Positions 1 through 11,100 of a stretch of 64,000 bases of DNA are shown piece by piece. The stretch lies in the NCBI RefSeq assembly GCF_907165045.1, contig NZ_CAJRAU010000007.1, positions 186,001 through 250,000 on the forward strand, given 5' to 3'. The DNA is from Dyadobacter linearis. GTDB lineage: Bacteria; Bacteroidota; Bacteroidia; Cytophagales; Spirosomataceae. Under the pieces are notes generated by a model. The model worked only from the letters and a program-made list of their open reading frames with translations. It was not told the origin of the DNA and ran no database searches. Numbering within the stretch: the stretch's first letter is position 1; each line of letters begins with the position of its first letter. Both the position numbers and the translations under genes were made by a program.

Positions 1-2
1 CC

Positions 3-377
3 CGACGAATGGAATTGCAACTTGGACTCACTATAACTTCTGACATGAGCTTAAATCAAAAAGGAAAGCAGCAAGCGCCAAGGCAGGATACAGCAATCAT
101 TAACCTCAGGAGTTTGGTAGACCAAGTTTTAGCAAAAGCATCTTCAATTGATGAATTTGCGAAGCAAATGCAAACGAGCGGTTTTAAGACGTATATAGGA
201 AGAGGTGTAGCTTTTTTCAATATGCAGAATCGTATGAAAGTGAAAGGTTCTGAGTTGGGGAAAGACTATTCATTGCAAAATCTTGAAAACCGAATGGGCA
301 TGGAGATGTCGCAAGCTTTTGTGCCTGTAAAACGAAAGAAAAAGTCTCGCCGCAAACGACAAGGATTGAGCATCTAA
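3..377 (+). CDS. Mobilisation relaxase, C-terminal fragment (runs off window start)
   Basis: The reading frame is open to the left edge, so the first ATG at 9 is probably internal and the gene starts outside the window. Near the C-terminus, the segment around residues 55-100 (GSELGKDYSLQNLENRM) resembles the conserved tail of MobA/VirD2-type relaxases of Bacteroidetes conjugative or mobilisable elements, where a 'rG..LG..yS...L..rl' pattern follows the nuclease domain. The protein ends in a very basic stretch (KRKKKSRRKR), which would suit DNA binding. The His/Tyr catalytic part would lie upstream and is not visible. With ardA following, this marks the end of a conjugative or mobilisable element. 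The family call rests on the tail alone and is moderate. Confidence 0.6.
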   Translation, partial: RRMELQLGLTITSDMSLNQKGKQQAPRQDTAIINLRSLVDQVLAKASSIDEFAKQMQTSGFKTYIGRGVAFFNMQNRMKVKGSELGKDYSLQNLENRMGMEMSQAFVPVKRKKKSRRKRQGLSI

Positions 378-470
378 TGAACGAAAAATAGACCGACAGC
401 GGATAATATGTTTTCAGAGTACAAAACCACGCGCACACTTGTCAGTCAGTGCAACGAAAGTTACGAAAGT

Positions 471-573
471 AAAAAGTGACGGCTGCAAAGTCTCCGGCTA
501 TTTACCGCGGCCATTGCCGCTCCTTAAACCACCTCCCGACTTTGCACCGAAGGGGCGAGCCCCGTCACTTTTT
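471..573 (+). other. Nested inverted-repeat element in front of ardA (possible structured RNA)
   Basis: Three stems are nested in 103 bases. The outer stem is 12 perfect pairs (471-482 with 562-573). Inside it are 9 perfect pairs (484-492 with 538-546). At the centre is a GCGGC/GCCGC hairpin (507-511 with 516-520) with a CATT loop. An alternative GGGG-CGAG-CCCC hairpin (552-563) would compete with the outer stem, which is a switch-like arrangement. The right arm ends in a run of five T. It sits 68 bp upstream of ardA. The stems are seen directly; a role as leader RNA, attenuator or transfer-related DNA structure is inference. Confidence 0.6.
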
Positions 574-640
574 ATTCGATCGGAGAAAGCGATTGCCCTG
601 AGCACAAAGCTGGGGCTCGTAACTTTAAAGACTTTCAATT

Positions 641-1189
641 ATGAAATCATCAGAAAATGCTCCAAAGATTTATGTAGGCACTTATGGAATGTACAACAGC
701 GGTTCACTCTTTGGGAAATGGTTTGATTTGACGGACTATGCTGATGCAAAGGAGTTTTATCAGGATTGCTATGAATATCATCGGAATGAGTTTGACCCAG
801 AGCTTATGTTTCAGGACTGGGAAAATATTCCGGATTTTCTGATTTCAGAATGCAGTTTGGATGATAAGGTGTTTGAATACTTCCAAGCGCGGGACGAGAT
901 GGACGATGATACAGCTAAAGCGTTCAAGCTTTACTGCGAACAGATTAGCAACTGGCCAAGTAATGGAAAATCAATAGACGAACAAGCAGAGAGTTTTCAG
1001 GAGAGCTACCGTGGATACTTTGGAGGATCGATGATGGATGCGAAGGTGGAGTATGCTTATCAGTACGTTGATGAAACTGGAATGCTGGCTAATGCCTCTT
1101 CGGTGCTCGAACGGTATTTTGATTATGAGGCTTTTGCGAGGGACTTGTTTTCGGATGGGTATACTGGGCGCAGGGTATGTATTGGCTGA
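641..1189 (+). CDS. ardA: Antirestriction protein ArdA
   Basis: ArdA proteins are acidic DNA mimics that occupy the DNA-binding site of type I restriction-modification enzymes and protect an incoming element. The N-terminus (PKIYVGTYGMYNSGSLFGKW, then DLTDYADAKEF) is the classic ArdA signature, followed by the DPE.MFQDWENIP segment near residues 52-63 and a C-terminal FDYEAFARDLF motif. The protein is 182 residues, slightly longer than the usual ~165-170, and strongly acidic throughout. The start is the ATG just before the conserved block. It lies downstream of the relaxase tail and the nested-stem element and upstream of a 23-bp inverted repeat, a typical place in Bacteroidetes conjugative elements. 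The last ten residues (GYTGRRVCIG) look unlike the usual ArdA end, so the extreme C-terminus may be altered. Confidence 0.93.
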   Translation: MKSSENAPKIYVGTYGMYNSGSLFGKWFDLTDYADAKEFYQDCYEYHRNEFDPELMFQDWENIPDFLISECSLDDKVFEYFQARDEMDDDTAKAFKLYCEQISNWPSNGKSIDEQAESFQESYRGYFGGSMMDAKVEYAYQYVDETGMLANASSVLERYFDYEAFARDLFSDGYTGRRVCIG

Positions 1190-1190
1190 T

Positions 1191-1247
1191 TACTGAAATT
1201 ATGCTAGATAACCGACCGATAGCAGGTTATCTAGCGTAATTTCAGTA
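1191..1247. repeat. 23-bp inverted repeat after ardA
   Basis: Arms 1191-1213 and 1225-1247 are complementary over 23 positions with one G-T pair, separated by an 11-base loop. The repeat begins 1 bp after the ardA stop. No T-run follows on either strand, so it is not a standard intrinsic terminator, although it could stop transcription from both sides (the M43 gene reads toward it). A weaker imperfect hairpin lies at about 1285-1320. It could also be a recombination or processing site at the element end. Confidence 0.6.
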
Positions 1248-1390
1248 TTGCAATGACGAGATCAGTTGACGTCCTAAACATGGATTGCTTATTTGCGTCG
1301 GTTGCCGACAACGTAAGCAACACCTGATTGCCCCATATGCTTCTTCTAAGTTCAATTAGCTTCTCCTACATGACCATCTCAATAGATAAA

Positions 1391-2860
1391 TCACCTTGGC
1401 ACAACGACTTCAAGTTTTCCTACATTTGAACCGTTTTTATAGTTTTTTGAGATATAAAAATATTGGGTTTTGTCACTCAATACATTATTTGCCAAAACAG
1501 AATAAGTCTCAAACAGATAGGACGTTGATGGTTTAATTCCATCAACTATAGCAGCTGTCAACCCCGATAAGGAATTTACCTTTATCGAATTTTTAAGCAA
1601 TGGAGTAATTTTTTGGCTACTTGCATCAAGCACATTCAGATCAACTTCTTCATATGCTGCAAATACAGATTTCTCTTCATTTGCGGCAACGTCTTTGACT
1701 CTAATAAGATGGCCCTTCAAACCGGAAAACTTCTCGACAGGGCTAAAGCTAATCCATAATTTATCTGAATCCTGGCGGATTTCTCGGATAACGGGAACAA
1801 AGTTAGTAGCGAGATTCTGCCCGGGATTGTTTATTACTCTGTTTTGAAATAAGCTATGTCGATAATATCCTGGCATGAATTGCAACCGCATTCTTTCGAT
1901 TTGACCTTTTGAAAAAGAAGAAAGACAATTGTCTTTATTGTAGTTCATAAAATTCATGAACATTATGGGCTGTTTAATATCACAACTATGTTCGCCAAAA
2001 GTTTCACAGTTGAAAGATATCTTTTTGTGAAGTGGAGTGTCAAGAACGAAGTCATCCGAGTCGCAACAATTCTCGGAAACTCTACTGCACTTGGAACCAA
2101 ATGTATGATAGAGTCCTAAATAATGTCCAGTTTCATGAGTTAGGGTCTGGCCACCATCTTTTTCTGGAACATTTGCCAAATTATTACATTCTTTAGTACC
2201 AAAGCATGTAATATTTATGACAACACCGTCATATGCAACTGGCCACTTTGGAAAGGATGAGTACCCCGGAAGTGTTACTTCTGGTGCTGCAATTTTTCCA
2301 ACCCATATATTGAATTTACCGCTCACATACTTGGAGCCACCATCCCGCTCGAGCTTTATATTTCTCTTCTCATTGCCTTGGTATTTGTACTCATCTTCAA
2401 TAAAATCGAATAGCTCGGTTTCTGTTGGCACACGTTTTGTTTCCACTAGCTCGAACCTAATACCAGCATCGATACCTGCGTAAATTTTAAATAACGGAAA
2501 AATATCTAGATTCGACCTGTTAGGATTTTGTCCTGAAAAGTCACGATTAAGTACTTTAAGCTGTTCGCTTATTATTTGATCACTGATGTATCCCTCTAAC
2601 TCCTCATGTCGGCCTTTGTAACTATTTGGCACATAGTATACATTATGCACAACTACGGGAATTGTTATTACCTCAGTAAATTTAGATACATTATTATGCT
2701 CATTCTCAGTCAAAGGATTGTTTATGGGAATCACCGATCCAGCTTGATAAATTGAACCAACTTGATCGTTAACTGATGGGCAAAATATGTCTTGCGAAAG
2801 CACCGGCCTTACCAAAGCAAATGACAAGATTAAATGTCCGATGAACATTCTAAAATCCAT
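1391..2860 (-). CDS. Secreted M43-family (cytophagalysin-like) metalloprotease
   Basis: Zinc metallopeptidase of the metzincin clan. The zinc motif HETGHYLGLYH starts at His242, with Glu243 as the general base and His246 and His252 as ligands. A Met-turn (MNFMNY) follows about 80 residues later, and paired cysteines in between fit the M43/pappalysin fold. The chosen start (ATG at 2860) gives a clean signal peptide (MDFRMFIGHLILSFALVRPVLSQD). A longer frame from 2926 would run 77 bp into the upstream lipoprotein gene, whereas the chosen start overlaps it by only 11 bp. The C-terminal ~120 residues look like a beta-sandwich domain. There is no T9SS sorting signal, so it is probably periplasmic or released by another route. 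It forms a two-gene unit with the lipoprotein at 2850-3407. The substrate cannot be told. Confidence 0.88.
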   Translation of the reverse strand: MDFRMFIGHLILSFALVRPVLSQDIFCPSVNDQVGSIYQAGSVIPINNPLTENEHNNVSKFTEVITIPVVVHNVYYVPNSYKGRHEELEGYISDQIISEQLKVLNRDFSGQNPNRSNLDIFPLFKIYAGIDAGIRFELVETKRVPTETELFDFIEDEYKYQGNEKRNIKLERDGGSKYVSGKFNIWVGKIAAPEVTLPGYSSFPKWPVAYDGVVINITCFGTKECNNLANVPEKDGGQTLTHETGHYLGLYHTFGSKCSRVSENCCDSDDFVLDTPLHKKISFNCETFGEHSCDIKQPIMFMNFMNYNKDNCLSSFSKGQIERMRLQFMPGYYRHSLFQNRVINNPGQNLATNFVPVIREIRQDSDKLWISFSPVEKFSGLKGHLIRVKDVAANEEKSVFAAYEEVDLNVLDASSQKITPLLKNSIKVNSLSGLTAAIVDGIKPSTSYLFETYSVLANNVLSDKTQYFYISKNYKNGSNVGKLEVVVPR

Positions 2861-3407
2861 AACAATCAGCTTTTTGAATTTGATCAATGAAGCCATCTCG
2901 TTTTGTAAGATAAGCAGTATATTCATCGGGTGTATCAGGGGCGTCCTGAATATTTTTTAACTGCAAAATAATACCGTTTAAGAGCGTATAACATCCTGTT
3001 GTAGCTTCAGTCTTTTTATCAATGCCGAAGCTTGCAACTAAACCAGCCGATGCTCCTGATACAAGACTAGTAATTGAGGATGCGGTGGCACTATTCGAGA
3101 GGGCAATGCCTAGTATACCCCCTCCTAGTCCAATAACGGCGCCAGAGATTTTAAAGATTGTGGATGCAGTCCGATTTTTTTTTCGCGCTTTTTCATTGTT
3201 ATCCCTGTATGTTTCAATGAGTTCTATAAACTCTTTATGATTCTTGTTCCATACTGCCTCACTGGGAAGCCCGATAGCTGATCCGCTAGGGGTTGGTGGT
3301 ATTTTGTAACTAGCTATGGACTCTGCGTCAGATTTCAGCTTTTTCGAGCTAGAACATGAACAAAATAAAAGGATAAAAAATAAAGTGGAAGGGAGAACTG
3401 CTTTCAT
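2850..3407 (-). CDS. Lipoprotein of unknown function, upstream of the M43 protease
   Basis: A 185-residue protein with a lipoprotein signal (hydrophobic residues 4-15, then FCSC, likely lipidated Cys18). After a charged stretch (~residues 60-82, rich in Lys/Glu/Arg) it has a Gly/Ala/Ser-rich hydrophobic segment (~83-125) long enough for one or two membrane passes or a glycine-zipper-like hairpin. The rest is polar. No family is recognised. Its stop overlaps the chosen start of the metalloprotease by 11 bp, so the two are probably translationally coupled, and the lipoprotein might anchor or restrain the protease. That role is inference. Confidence 0.75.
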   Translation of the reverse strand: MKAVLPSTLFFILLFCSCSSSKKLKSDAESIASYKIPPTPSGSAIGLPSEAVWNKNHKEFIELIETYRDNNEKARKKNRTASTIFKISGAVIGLGGGILGIALSNSATASSITSLVSGASAGLVASFGIDKKTEATTGCYTLLNGIILQLKNIQDAPDTPDEYTAYLTKRDGFIDQIQKADCYGF

Positions 3408-4507
3408 AGGTAAATGTTAGTTTGATAGGATTAGAGTTTAACCCTCCTAAAATCGGAATTATGCCTCATTGGATAAGAACATTTTTCGAAAAAAACTTAC
3501 AAAATTTATTTAACGGTATCTGCGACAATTTACAGTCACAAATTGGGATATGAAACACCTACAAGACATCAGTATTGGAATTGTAAATTAGAAACAAAAA
3601 AATTCATTTGATATCCGAACCCCATCCTTGGTAGTGGGTAGATTATAGCGCACCTTTTTCGAATCAGTCTTTGCAAAACCTATTTTAAATTTGGAGTCAG
3701 AAAGTCGATAAACACTAACGAAGATTTGTGAACGTAGGCAGCAAACGAAAAGAGAATTTCAATCGCGATGTACTGGTATGTGTTAGCAGGGAAAGATCAA
3801 ATGAGGTTCATAATACATGATCCGCTCGAGAAATTTAACGGACCAATAAAATCAGGTGCTACAAAATCAATATTGGCTAAGTTTGTGCAATGATAAATTT
3901 CAATCGTGCCAAGGGTAAGATGGCGACGAAGTTGAAGTTCGAACTTGAAATACATTGTGAGTTATCTCAAAGGGCAGTTTTACTTGCTCCTTAGCTGGTA
4001 GTTGTTATAGTTTGTGTGAATTGGAAAAACGCTCTTCCCTTGCTGCATCTATGACAACTAGCAAAACCGCGCACTTCGGACAAAGTCAATGCGCAATGTA
4101 TTCACTACTTGTTCGATACTAACTCGTGTTATTAGCAATGGCGCATGTAAATAGCCATATTTGAACAGATATTGCGTTTTTCTTATGATCTCTTGCCAGT
4201 CTGCCAGTAAGAGTCGATTGAAATAATTGCGCGATTTCGGCAATTTTCCTAAGCACGTTTTCTTCCGCTGGTTTAGATACTCAATCTCACTAAGTTTTTT
4301 GCCAATTGCCGAATGTCTCTCAGAAAACACCATTTTGCCGAGTGATTTCGGCTGATTGCTTTCAGAATCTAAAAATTTGATAATTTCGATGAGCTGTGGA
4401 ATGTCCCCCTTAATAGTAGGTCAATTTAGCGGAGTTGCAAATTCTCCACAATAGTGTTTTTGGAGATAGTAATGCTATTCGAAGATTTTCGGAAAATTTT
4501 ATCAAAA
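3408..4507. other. Long A+T-rich gap with no convincing gene
   Basis: About 1.1 kb between two minus-strand units. It holds one 91-codon minus-strand frame (4058-4333, listed separately) and a 41-codon plus-strand frame (3768-3893, beginning MYWYVLAGKDQMRF) that might be a gene remnant. No RNA gene, terminator or repeat was recognised. Gaps like this beside RHS genes often contain decayed tips or immunity genes, but nothing here can be assigned. Confidence 0.5.
4058..4333 (-). CDS. Possible small protein, unrecognised
   Basis: A 91-codon frame in an otherwise gene-poor stretch, coding for a basic protein without signal peptide or membrane segment (MVFSERHSAIGKKLSEIEYL at the start). The composition is protein-like (helical N-half, amphipathic C-half), but no family is recognised and there is no clear promoter or ribosome site. 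It could be the remnant of a longer gene or an immunity-type orphan downstream of the RHS locus. Chance occurrence is also plausible. Confidence 0.25.
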   Translation of the reverse strand: MVFSERHSAIGKKLSEIEYLNQRKKTCLGKLPKSRNYFNRLLLADWQEIIRKTQYLFKYGYLHAPLLITRVSIEQVVNTLRIDFVRSARFC

Positions 4508-5188
4508 TTAATCTTCAATTGCAAACTTAGTCACCAATATATTCTTTTTAGTGTCTAGTATAAGAATATAAATCCCCTTCGACAAATTATTAGTAATTAT
4601 ATCTGAATACTTACCAGGTATTAAATTGCCGTTATTTAACGTTTGAACAACATTTCCGCTAGAATTAATAACATCTATTACAACATTACTGACTTCTTTT
4701 AGCTCATACTCAATATGCAGACGATTTTTAGACGGGTTTGGGAATACTAGAAGTCGTTCAGACGATAGATGCGGTTGCACACTGGTGATAATGTCTAAAC
4801 TTACAGAATACATAGCAGTATCGCTCATGCATCCATCGATGCTTGTTTCAACTAAGGATAATTGCCCGTAGCCACTAGGGTTGCCAAACCAAGTAACATT
4901 AATCTCATTTTTTCCATTACCTTCGTTAATTTGGCCGTTTATTATGTTCCAAGCATACTTAGAATTGGGTGTATTTTCTACCTTATAAGTGAGTCGAACG
5001 CTTTCATTATTTATAATTACTATATTTTGGTCTTGGCCTGATATCACAGGCAAAGTTGGTTTCGTACCAGTCTTGACAAGAGAAGAACGGTTACCGCTCC
5101 TATCATAGGATAATTTATATACTGTTTGCCCTAAACAAAGGTTGCAAAGACATATTGGCAATAGTACAGTAAGAAGATGTCGAAACAT
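4508..5188 (-). CDS. Secreted protein with PKD-like domain and T9SS sorting domain, partner of the RHS gene
   Basis: 226 residues. An N-terminal signal peptide (cleavage after CLGQ, ~residue 21) is followed by a short RHS-like strand (YKLSYDRSGNRSS), then a PKD/Ig-like domain (~45-130), then a type A T9SS C-terminal sorting domain (~148-226, with the FPNPSKNRLHIEY motif, a GKYS turn and KGIYIL near the end). Such proteins cross the outer membrane through the type IX system and are attached to the surface. The gene begins 4 bp after the stop of the 2200-residue RHS gene, so the two are one operon. The RHS protein has no sorting domain of its own. The 'YDRSGNR' strand is the sequence repeated inside RHS shells, suggesting this protein could complete or dock onto the RHS structure; that is inference. 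Confidence 0.85.
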   Translation of the reverse strand: MFRHLLTVLLPICLCNLCLGQTVYKLSYDRSGNRSSLVKTGTKPTLPVISGQDQNIVIINNESVRLTYKVENTPNSKYAWNIINGQINEGNGKNEINVTWFGNPSGYGQLSLVETSIDGCMSDTAMYSVSLDIITSVQPHLSSERLLVFPNPSKNRLHIEYELKEVSNVVIDVINSSGNVVQTLNNGNLIPGKYSDIITNNLSKGIYILILDTKKNILVTKFAIED

Positions 5189-5192
5189 AATG

Positions 5193-8100
5193 CTATTTGG
5201 GGATTAAGGTTTGGTTCACTAAGCTGTCCACAAAAATATTCACCGTGAAACCTACGCCCACAGCTGCACCAGCGGATATTACGAAGGGGATCGCAGCTGT
5301 GCCAGCAGCGACAGAAAGCAGTGCAGTTGTACCTGCGGCAGCCAAAGTTCCAAAACCAATACTCAAGCCTGCCCTGGCAAATGCGTTGGCTGCATTTGTA
5401 TAGTTTTCTGTTACGAAAAGATTATATCCGCCCTCAACAATACCCGGAAGCCCATTTAACATTTCGCCATATCTTTTGAATACCATCTGATATTTTGGAC
5501 TAATTTCTTCAAATGCAGAGGCTGACGCCCCTGCTACTGTGGCTGCATTGCTAGCAGTTTCTGAATTGCGATTAATTTTTTCTTGAAGTGCATGCGCTTC
5601 ACTATTAAATAGTTGGACATACGCACCTGTTACTGCCCCATTTACAAATTTCCCTCCGTTTATTTCTGAAGTTGTCCCTCCAAGCGCAGCGGCAGTTGCA
5701 ACTCTGCCTAGTTCCGAGCTTATATTGGCATTCACTGGTTCAAATCCACCCGTAACAGCACCGGAATAAAAACCATGAGCAAATTTACCTCCTTGAACCT
5801 TCGCCATGCCACCTTGTACCAAACCATGTCCCATTATCTTTACCGAATAGCCAGCAGAGCTAACTTGAGCTTCCGTCACGGCGCTAGCTGTGGATCCAAC
5901 TCCATAAGTTAACCCCGCTGAAACCGCGCCGAGTGCAGCACCTTTACCCCCTGATTTAAATGCGTCCCCTAAAGTGCCGCCACTCATGAGTGTACCGGTA
6001 AATCCTCCAGCAAAGCCTCCGACCGCCCCCGATATTACTGCTCCCCAAAGCGCATATGGTCCTCCAGCTGCAAAGGCAACGCCTAAGGCGCCTCCAGTCA
6101 ACGCTGATGCAGCAACGACAACTGCGACAATTAACACAGTTTTCCAATTTTCCTTAAGCCATTTGCTACCTTTCTCCCAAGCCCAGTCTGAGAAAGCAGC
6201 AATACCTACAAGCGGAGCTGCAACATAACGAGCGATATCTCTAATTGCGTTGAACGGATTTGGGAAACTAAAACCGCCAATGTGAAAATACCCACTAGGA
6301 TCTATGTAGGTGAGTGGGTTATTTAAGGCGTAACTGTACCTATTAAAATTTTGCAAATTCGAAATATCTTGAATGAAGGGATCTGGTGAAAGGAATCTTC
6401 CTAGAGTAGAGTCGTAAATCCGGCCATTCATATCAACTATATCAAATAAATCATAATGTTCATGACTCGTAAACCCACGTTCATCACCGGCTCCCAAAGT
6501 ATACACACTGCTTGCAGGTGCCCCGTTTAACTCACGCCGTTTGCCCCAAGCATCGTAGCTAAATTCTTTTACCAAGCTCCCTTGTTCATCACTCACTGCA
6601 ATCAATGAGTTTAGATTATCTTTATGCCAATATTGAGTGCTAGATTTACCTTGATTGTTTTTTATATATACACCAATAACTCCATTGGCACCTCTGATAT
6701 AATGCACAAGACGTTTTTCATTTAAGGTAATTTCAACCTCAAAATTACTATTTACATAAATTTTTGTTTTAATAAGCACACCCTTTATGAACATTTTCTG
6801 CATAACACGTTGTTTTGCAACACCATAGGCAAATTCTACATAGGCGGTGTCATTTGAAATTTTCTTAACTTTATCAAATGAATTATATTCTGTTTGTAGG
6901 TTTAAAGATGGGATACAAATTAAGGGATCAACATTAGAAACCGGAGTTATTCGTACAACCTGATGTGGACCATTATTTAATTTTCCATACTCATATGAAC
7001 CGACGTCTGATTTATAAACGATATTTCCTAATAGGTCATAAGATACCGTGACGTCATTAACTCCGTTTATTGCGCTGGTAAGTCGGTTTAATCTATCATA
7101 TTTAAATGCCTCCGTTAAATCTCTAAGCACATCTGTACGACTGACTAGGTTTCCAAGTTTGTCATATTCATATTCGTGATTACTCAAAAACTTACTACCC
7201 TTCGACACCTCAATTTTCTCTAATAGATTGGTATGTGAATTAAAAGAATACTGTGTTAATATGCCGTTCCCAAATTCTTGTAGTGTGAGCTGATCTCTTG
7301 CGTTATAATTCTTAGCTCTCCAAAGTATAATTTTATCGTCTAGGCGCTGTACATACTCTAAAAATCCAAGTTCATTGTACCCGTACCTAATCTGAAAACC
7401 AGAAGGATAAGTGTATGTGTTTGGCCTACCTTTGGAATCGTATTGAGTGCTACTTGTATAGCTCTCACCGTCAATGTTTTGAATCTCACGGGCTAATCTT
7501 CCGAGACTATCATACTGATATTCAACTCCTATGTTACCCGCAGAATAGGATATTGCTATCACTTTTCCTATCGATGCCCCAAGACCTGAATCGTAAGTCC
7601 AAACTGTTTTGCCCTCGGGTTCAATTTGTTCAATCATTCTTCCAAGTTTGTCAGTCTTAAATTCAGAAACTAATCCTTGCGGGTTGGTTTGTTTGACCAA
7701 CTCACCGAAGCCATTGTATTCATATCGAAAAGTTCCGACGTTTGGATCTGAAGTTGAAGTTTTTAAACCTCTTGAATCGTACTCATTATAAATAACGTTA
7801 CCGAGGGGATCGGTACTTTTCAAGAGATTACCATTTGCATCATAGTCGTACAAAACTGCATTTCCTTCATCATCTGTGACTTTAGTGATTTGATCTCTGA
7901 CATTTTTCTCAAATAGTTTTTTTTGCCCAAGCGCATTTATGTAAGTAGTAATTTTGCCATTGTACTCGAATTCACTGATTCTGCTATCAGGAGCTATCGT
8001 TTTAATATGCCTTCCAAACTCGTCATATAGTAAGATTGTCTCTTGGGGAGTTTCATCATCTGTAAAGGCATTATATTCAACGTTAATCTCAGAATCATTG

Positions 8101-11100
8101 ATAGGCGAGTGCCTTCGATAACTAGATACATTTTGGCCGTTGAATCCGGTTGTTCTTGATCCAACATTCCTTCCCAGTTCATCATAATATTCGATGATGG
8201 GTGGTGCAATCGAAGATTGTTTGTGAATCACGAAGCCTATGTATGGCTTAGGAAAGACATCGGGGCAATTTTCTTTACACTCGTACGGTGTTCCAAAAAA
8301 ACGAGGGTCATAAAAATAATAATCCGTCGATTTCCAATTACCATCAGGGAATAGCTCCATTCGTCTCCTGCCCCATTTATCATATTTATATTTAGTAACA
8401 AGACCGTTTAAGTCTTCTGTTTCCAGAATATTCCCGTTTCGATCATCAAAACGACTTGTTGAGGTATGACCCAAAGCATTAGTTATCCTAATAGTAAAAC
8501 GCCCGAGGCTATCCATGTAAGATTTCAATGTGCGAGTTTCTCTCTCGCCATTATTCCAAGCTAGTTTACTACTTTCATGTATATTACCATAGACATCATA
8601 TGAATATTTCTTTTCAGTTTGCAGCTCTTCGTTCCCACTTCCCGAATTTGTGATTTCCTTAATCAACAGTCCGGATTCCTCATCGTATTCAAATAAAGTG
8701 GAGCTTGTTTGCAATGGCTTGCCGGGGATCAGCTTGTATACCGTTGCACGCACTAGTCTTCCCAGATGCCATCTTTCTTTGTCATTTTGATAGACATTGA
8801 CCACAGAATCTATCATACCCTCCCCGTAATCGGTTGTCAATACAGTTAGATTTCCGAAAGAATCAAATCTCTGTCTAGTAATCGTATTGTCTTTCATCGT
8901 TTGATTGCTAGGTTCAAACCGCGTAGTCTTTGACTGTTTAGGGAAGGGGAAGTAAGTTAGCGAAATGTTATCGGCAAGATATGCTTGTTCAATTGTTGTA
9001 CTTGTTAAAACTTTTCCATTACTATAAGTGGCAACACTAAATAATGGATCTATTCTCGAGTTAACAGAGTATTTGAAGGACTTCAATTCATCTAAATTCT
9101 TCCCAGAATCTTTTGTCAAGATGCTTTCAAAACCTCTAAATCCCTTTCCCCTTAAATCCACGACAGACCCAGTGTAGGAGTACCGAAAGGTGTTGAATGT
9201 TAAGTTTGACTGCATAAACAGCTCTTGTACCACTGTAATTGGAACATAAGATTTTGTTAAGGGGTAATCGTACGCTACTGATTGATTAATATTAAATACA
9301 TCTTGGTTGAATAATGTGCTATAGGTAACACTATACTGTTTTGTCGTCTCTGCTATCTTATCGATCGTAAGTTCATACCCCCCGGAGCTGAAGTTGTAGA
9401 AGTTCTCACCAGTGTCGTAATTATAAGAAAAGTCATAACTGGGGCCTGTTGTCAAGTAATTTGCCCTTTGTTCTGAGTTGTTTGAATCGAAAAACATTTT
9501 TGGATAGTTTATCGGCCCAACGAACTGAAAATTTCCTTCATTAATAAAGGCTATAATCAAATTAGATGCCTCAAATACTAGATCGGGATAATTGTCTCGA
9601 TTAATATCTGTTATAGAAAGTTTATTCGATAATGTCTTGGCCAAAATAGCGGCTAGTTCAGTACCCGCTAGAAGATTAATTGGATTCTTATCTGGCTTTT
9701 CAAACTTGAAATTGCCTTTATTAATTTTAAAATTAAAGTATGGCACTCCCGCTTCAATAGAGTAAATGAGAATATCTAGCAGTCCATCCCTATTGAAGTC
9801 ATTCAAAAAGATTTCTTCGTAGTTCTTGCGAATAATAGCCGGGGTTCCCGGCTCATTATAGAGCCTAATGATGGGCAGCTCAAAAGGAGTAATTCCTAAT
9901 GAGTCGAAATCAAATTCATGCGTGAAGTATAATTTACCTTGCTTAGTGACTTCGTAGTTTTTTTGAGGGAATATTTTTACATTACCTCCTTTTAATGGTT
10001 CCCCGACAGCGAGGCTTTGTGGTTTTCGTTCATCTAAACTGAGAACATCAACTAGTCCGTCATCATTAAAGTCCTCAAAGAAGACGCGCGACGTATCGGA
10101 TTTAGCTATTGGTATATTCCATCCGGCAGCCTTTTGATTCTGCCAATCCCAAGTTTTAAAAGTACCAACATTTAAAGAAAGACTTGAAATTGTTGGCGTA
10201 CTGGGCGGTTCTGTTTTGTAAAATTCCGATTTTATATAGCCCTCCCCATTCTTAGAATAAAAAATTAGATCCATCAATCCATCGTTATTAAAATCACGAG
10301 GTATCAGCTGAAAATTATTTGTAAATAAAGAATTAGATATGGCTGGCGAGGTCTGACGAATAAATTTTATATCGGAAGGTGTGGAATTATTTATATACAT
10401 ATAATGCTGTCCATCTCGAGGACGATACCATATCAGGTCACTTCTGCCATCAGCGTTGAAGTCTAAAACTATGAAATAAGAGATATCTGTATAATCTTGA
10501 GCAGGCGGTGGCAAGTCAAATGGTGATTGCCCATATTTTTGAATCTTGTATCCATTAGTTGGGCGCCACTCATCCTCTTCCGATGCACCAAGATTTTCGT
10601 AGAAAGTAGCAACTTTGAAAGGTTCTTCTCGGCTGGTGTAAAATATTGGATATTTGTGATCCGATTTCAAAACGTGTATCAGCATATCTTGTCGTCCATC
10701 TCCATCCCAATCCCCAAAATACGCTAGTCGCGGCTTTAGAGGGTCCATTTTGAGTGCTTTATAGTTAAACACACCTATCCGCTCAGTTGAATTCGGGTTT
10801 ACTGGTGTATTCCAAGAAAATCTTATAGGCTCGAGAGTATCTTTGTCTACTGATTCAGAAATAGACTTCAAATAGTTTTTGGAGGTCCAATCGCCTTGAT
10901 CATATTTGAAGGAGTACGATCTAACTATTTGATTTTCAAATTTACAATCAATAGAAACTAAGAGTTTGGAAAGATTAATTTGCGAGCCATAGCTGTAAAC
11001 GATACTTACTTTTGGAGAAGTCTGATAGTTAAAGTTAACGGAAGCATAAGGGGCTATTCCGGCCTTATCGTTTCCAGTATATTCAATTGTTAGCGGGTAA

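Noticed and set aside
439..726. 95-codon plus-strand frame overlapping the ardA start
   Set aside because: Runs through the nested inverted-repeat element and 86 bp into ardA in another phase; no protein-like pattern.
6300..9000. Tandem repeats in the RHS gene as DNA repeats or CRISPR-like array
   Set aside because: The periodicity is at protein level (YD repeats) with divergent DNA; no constant repeat and spacer pattern.
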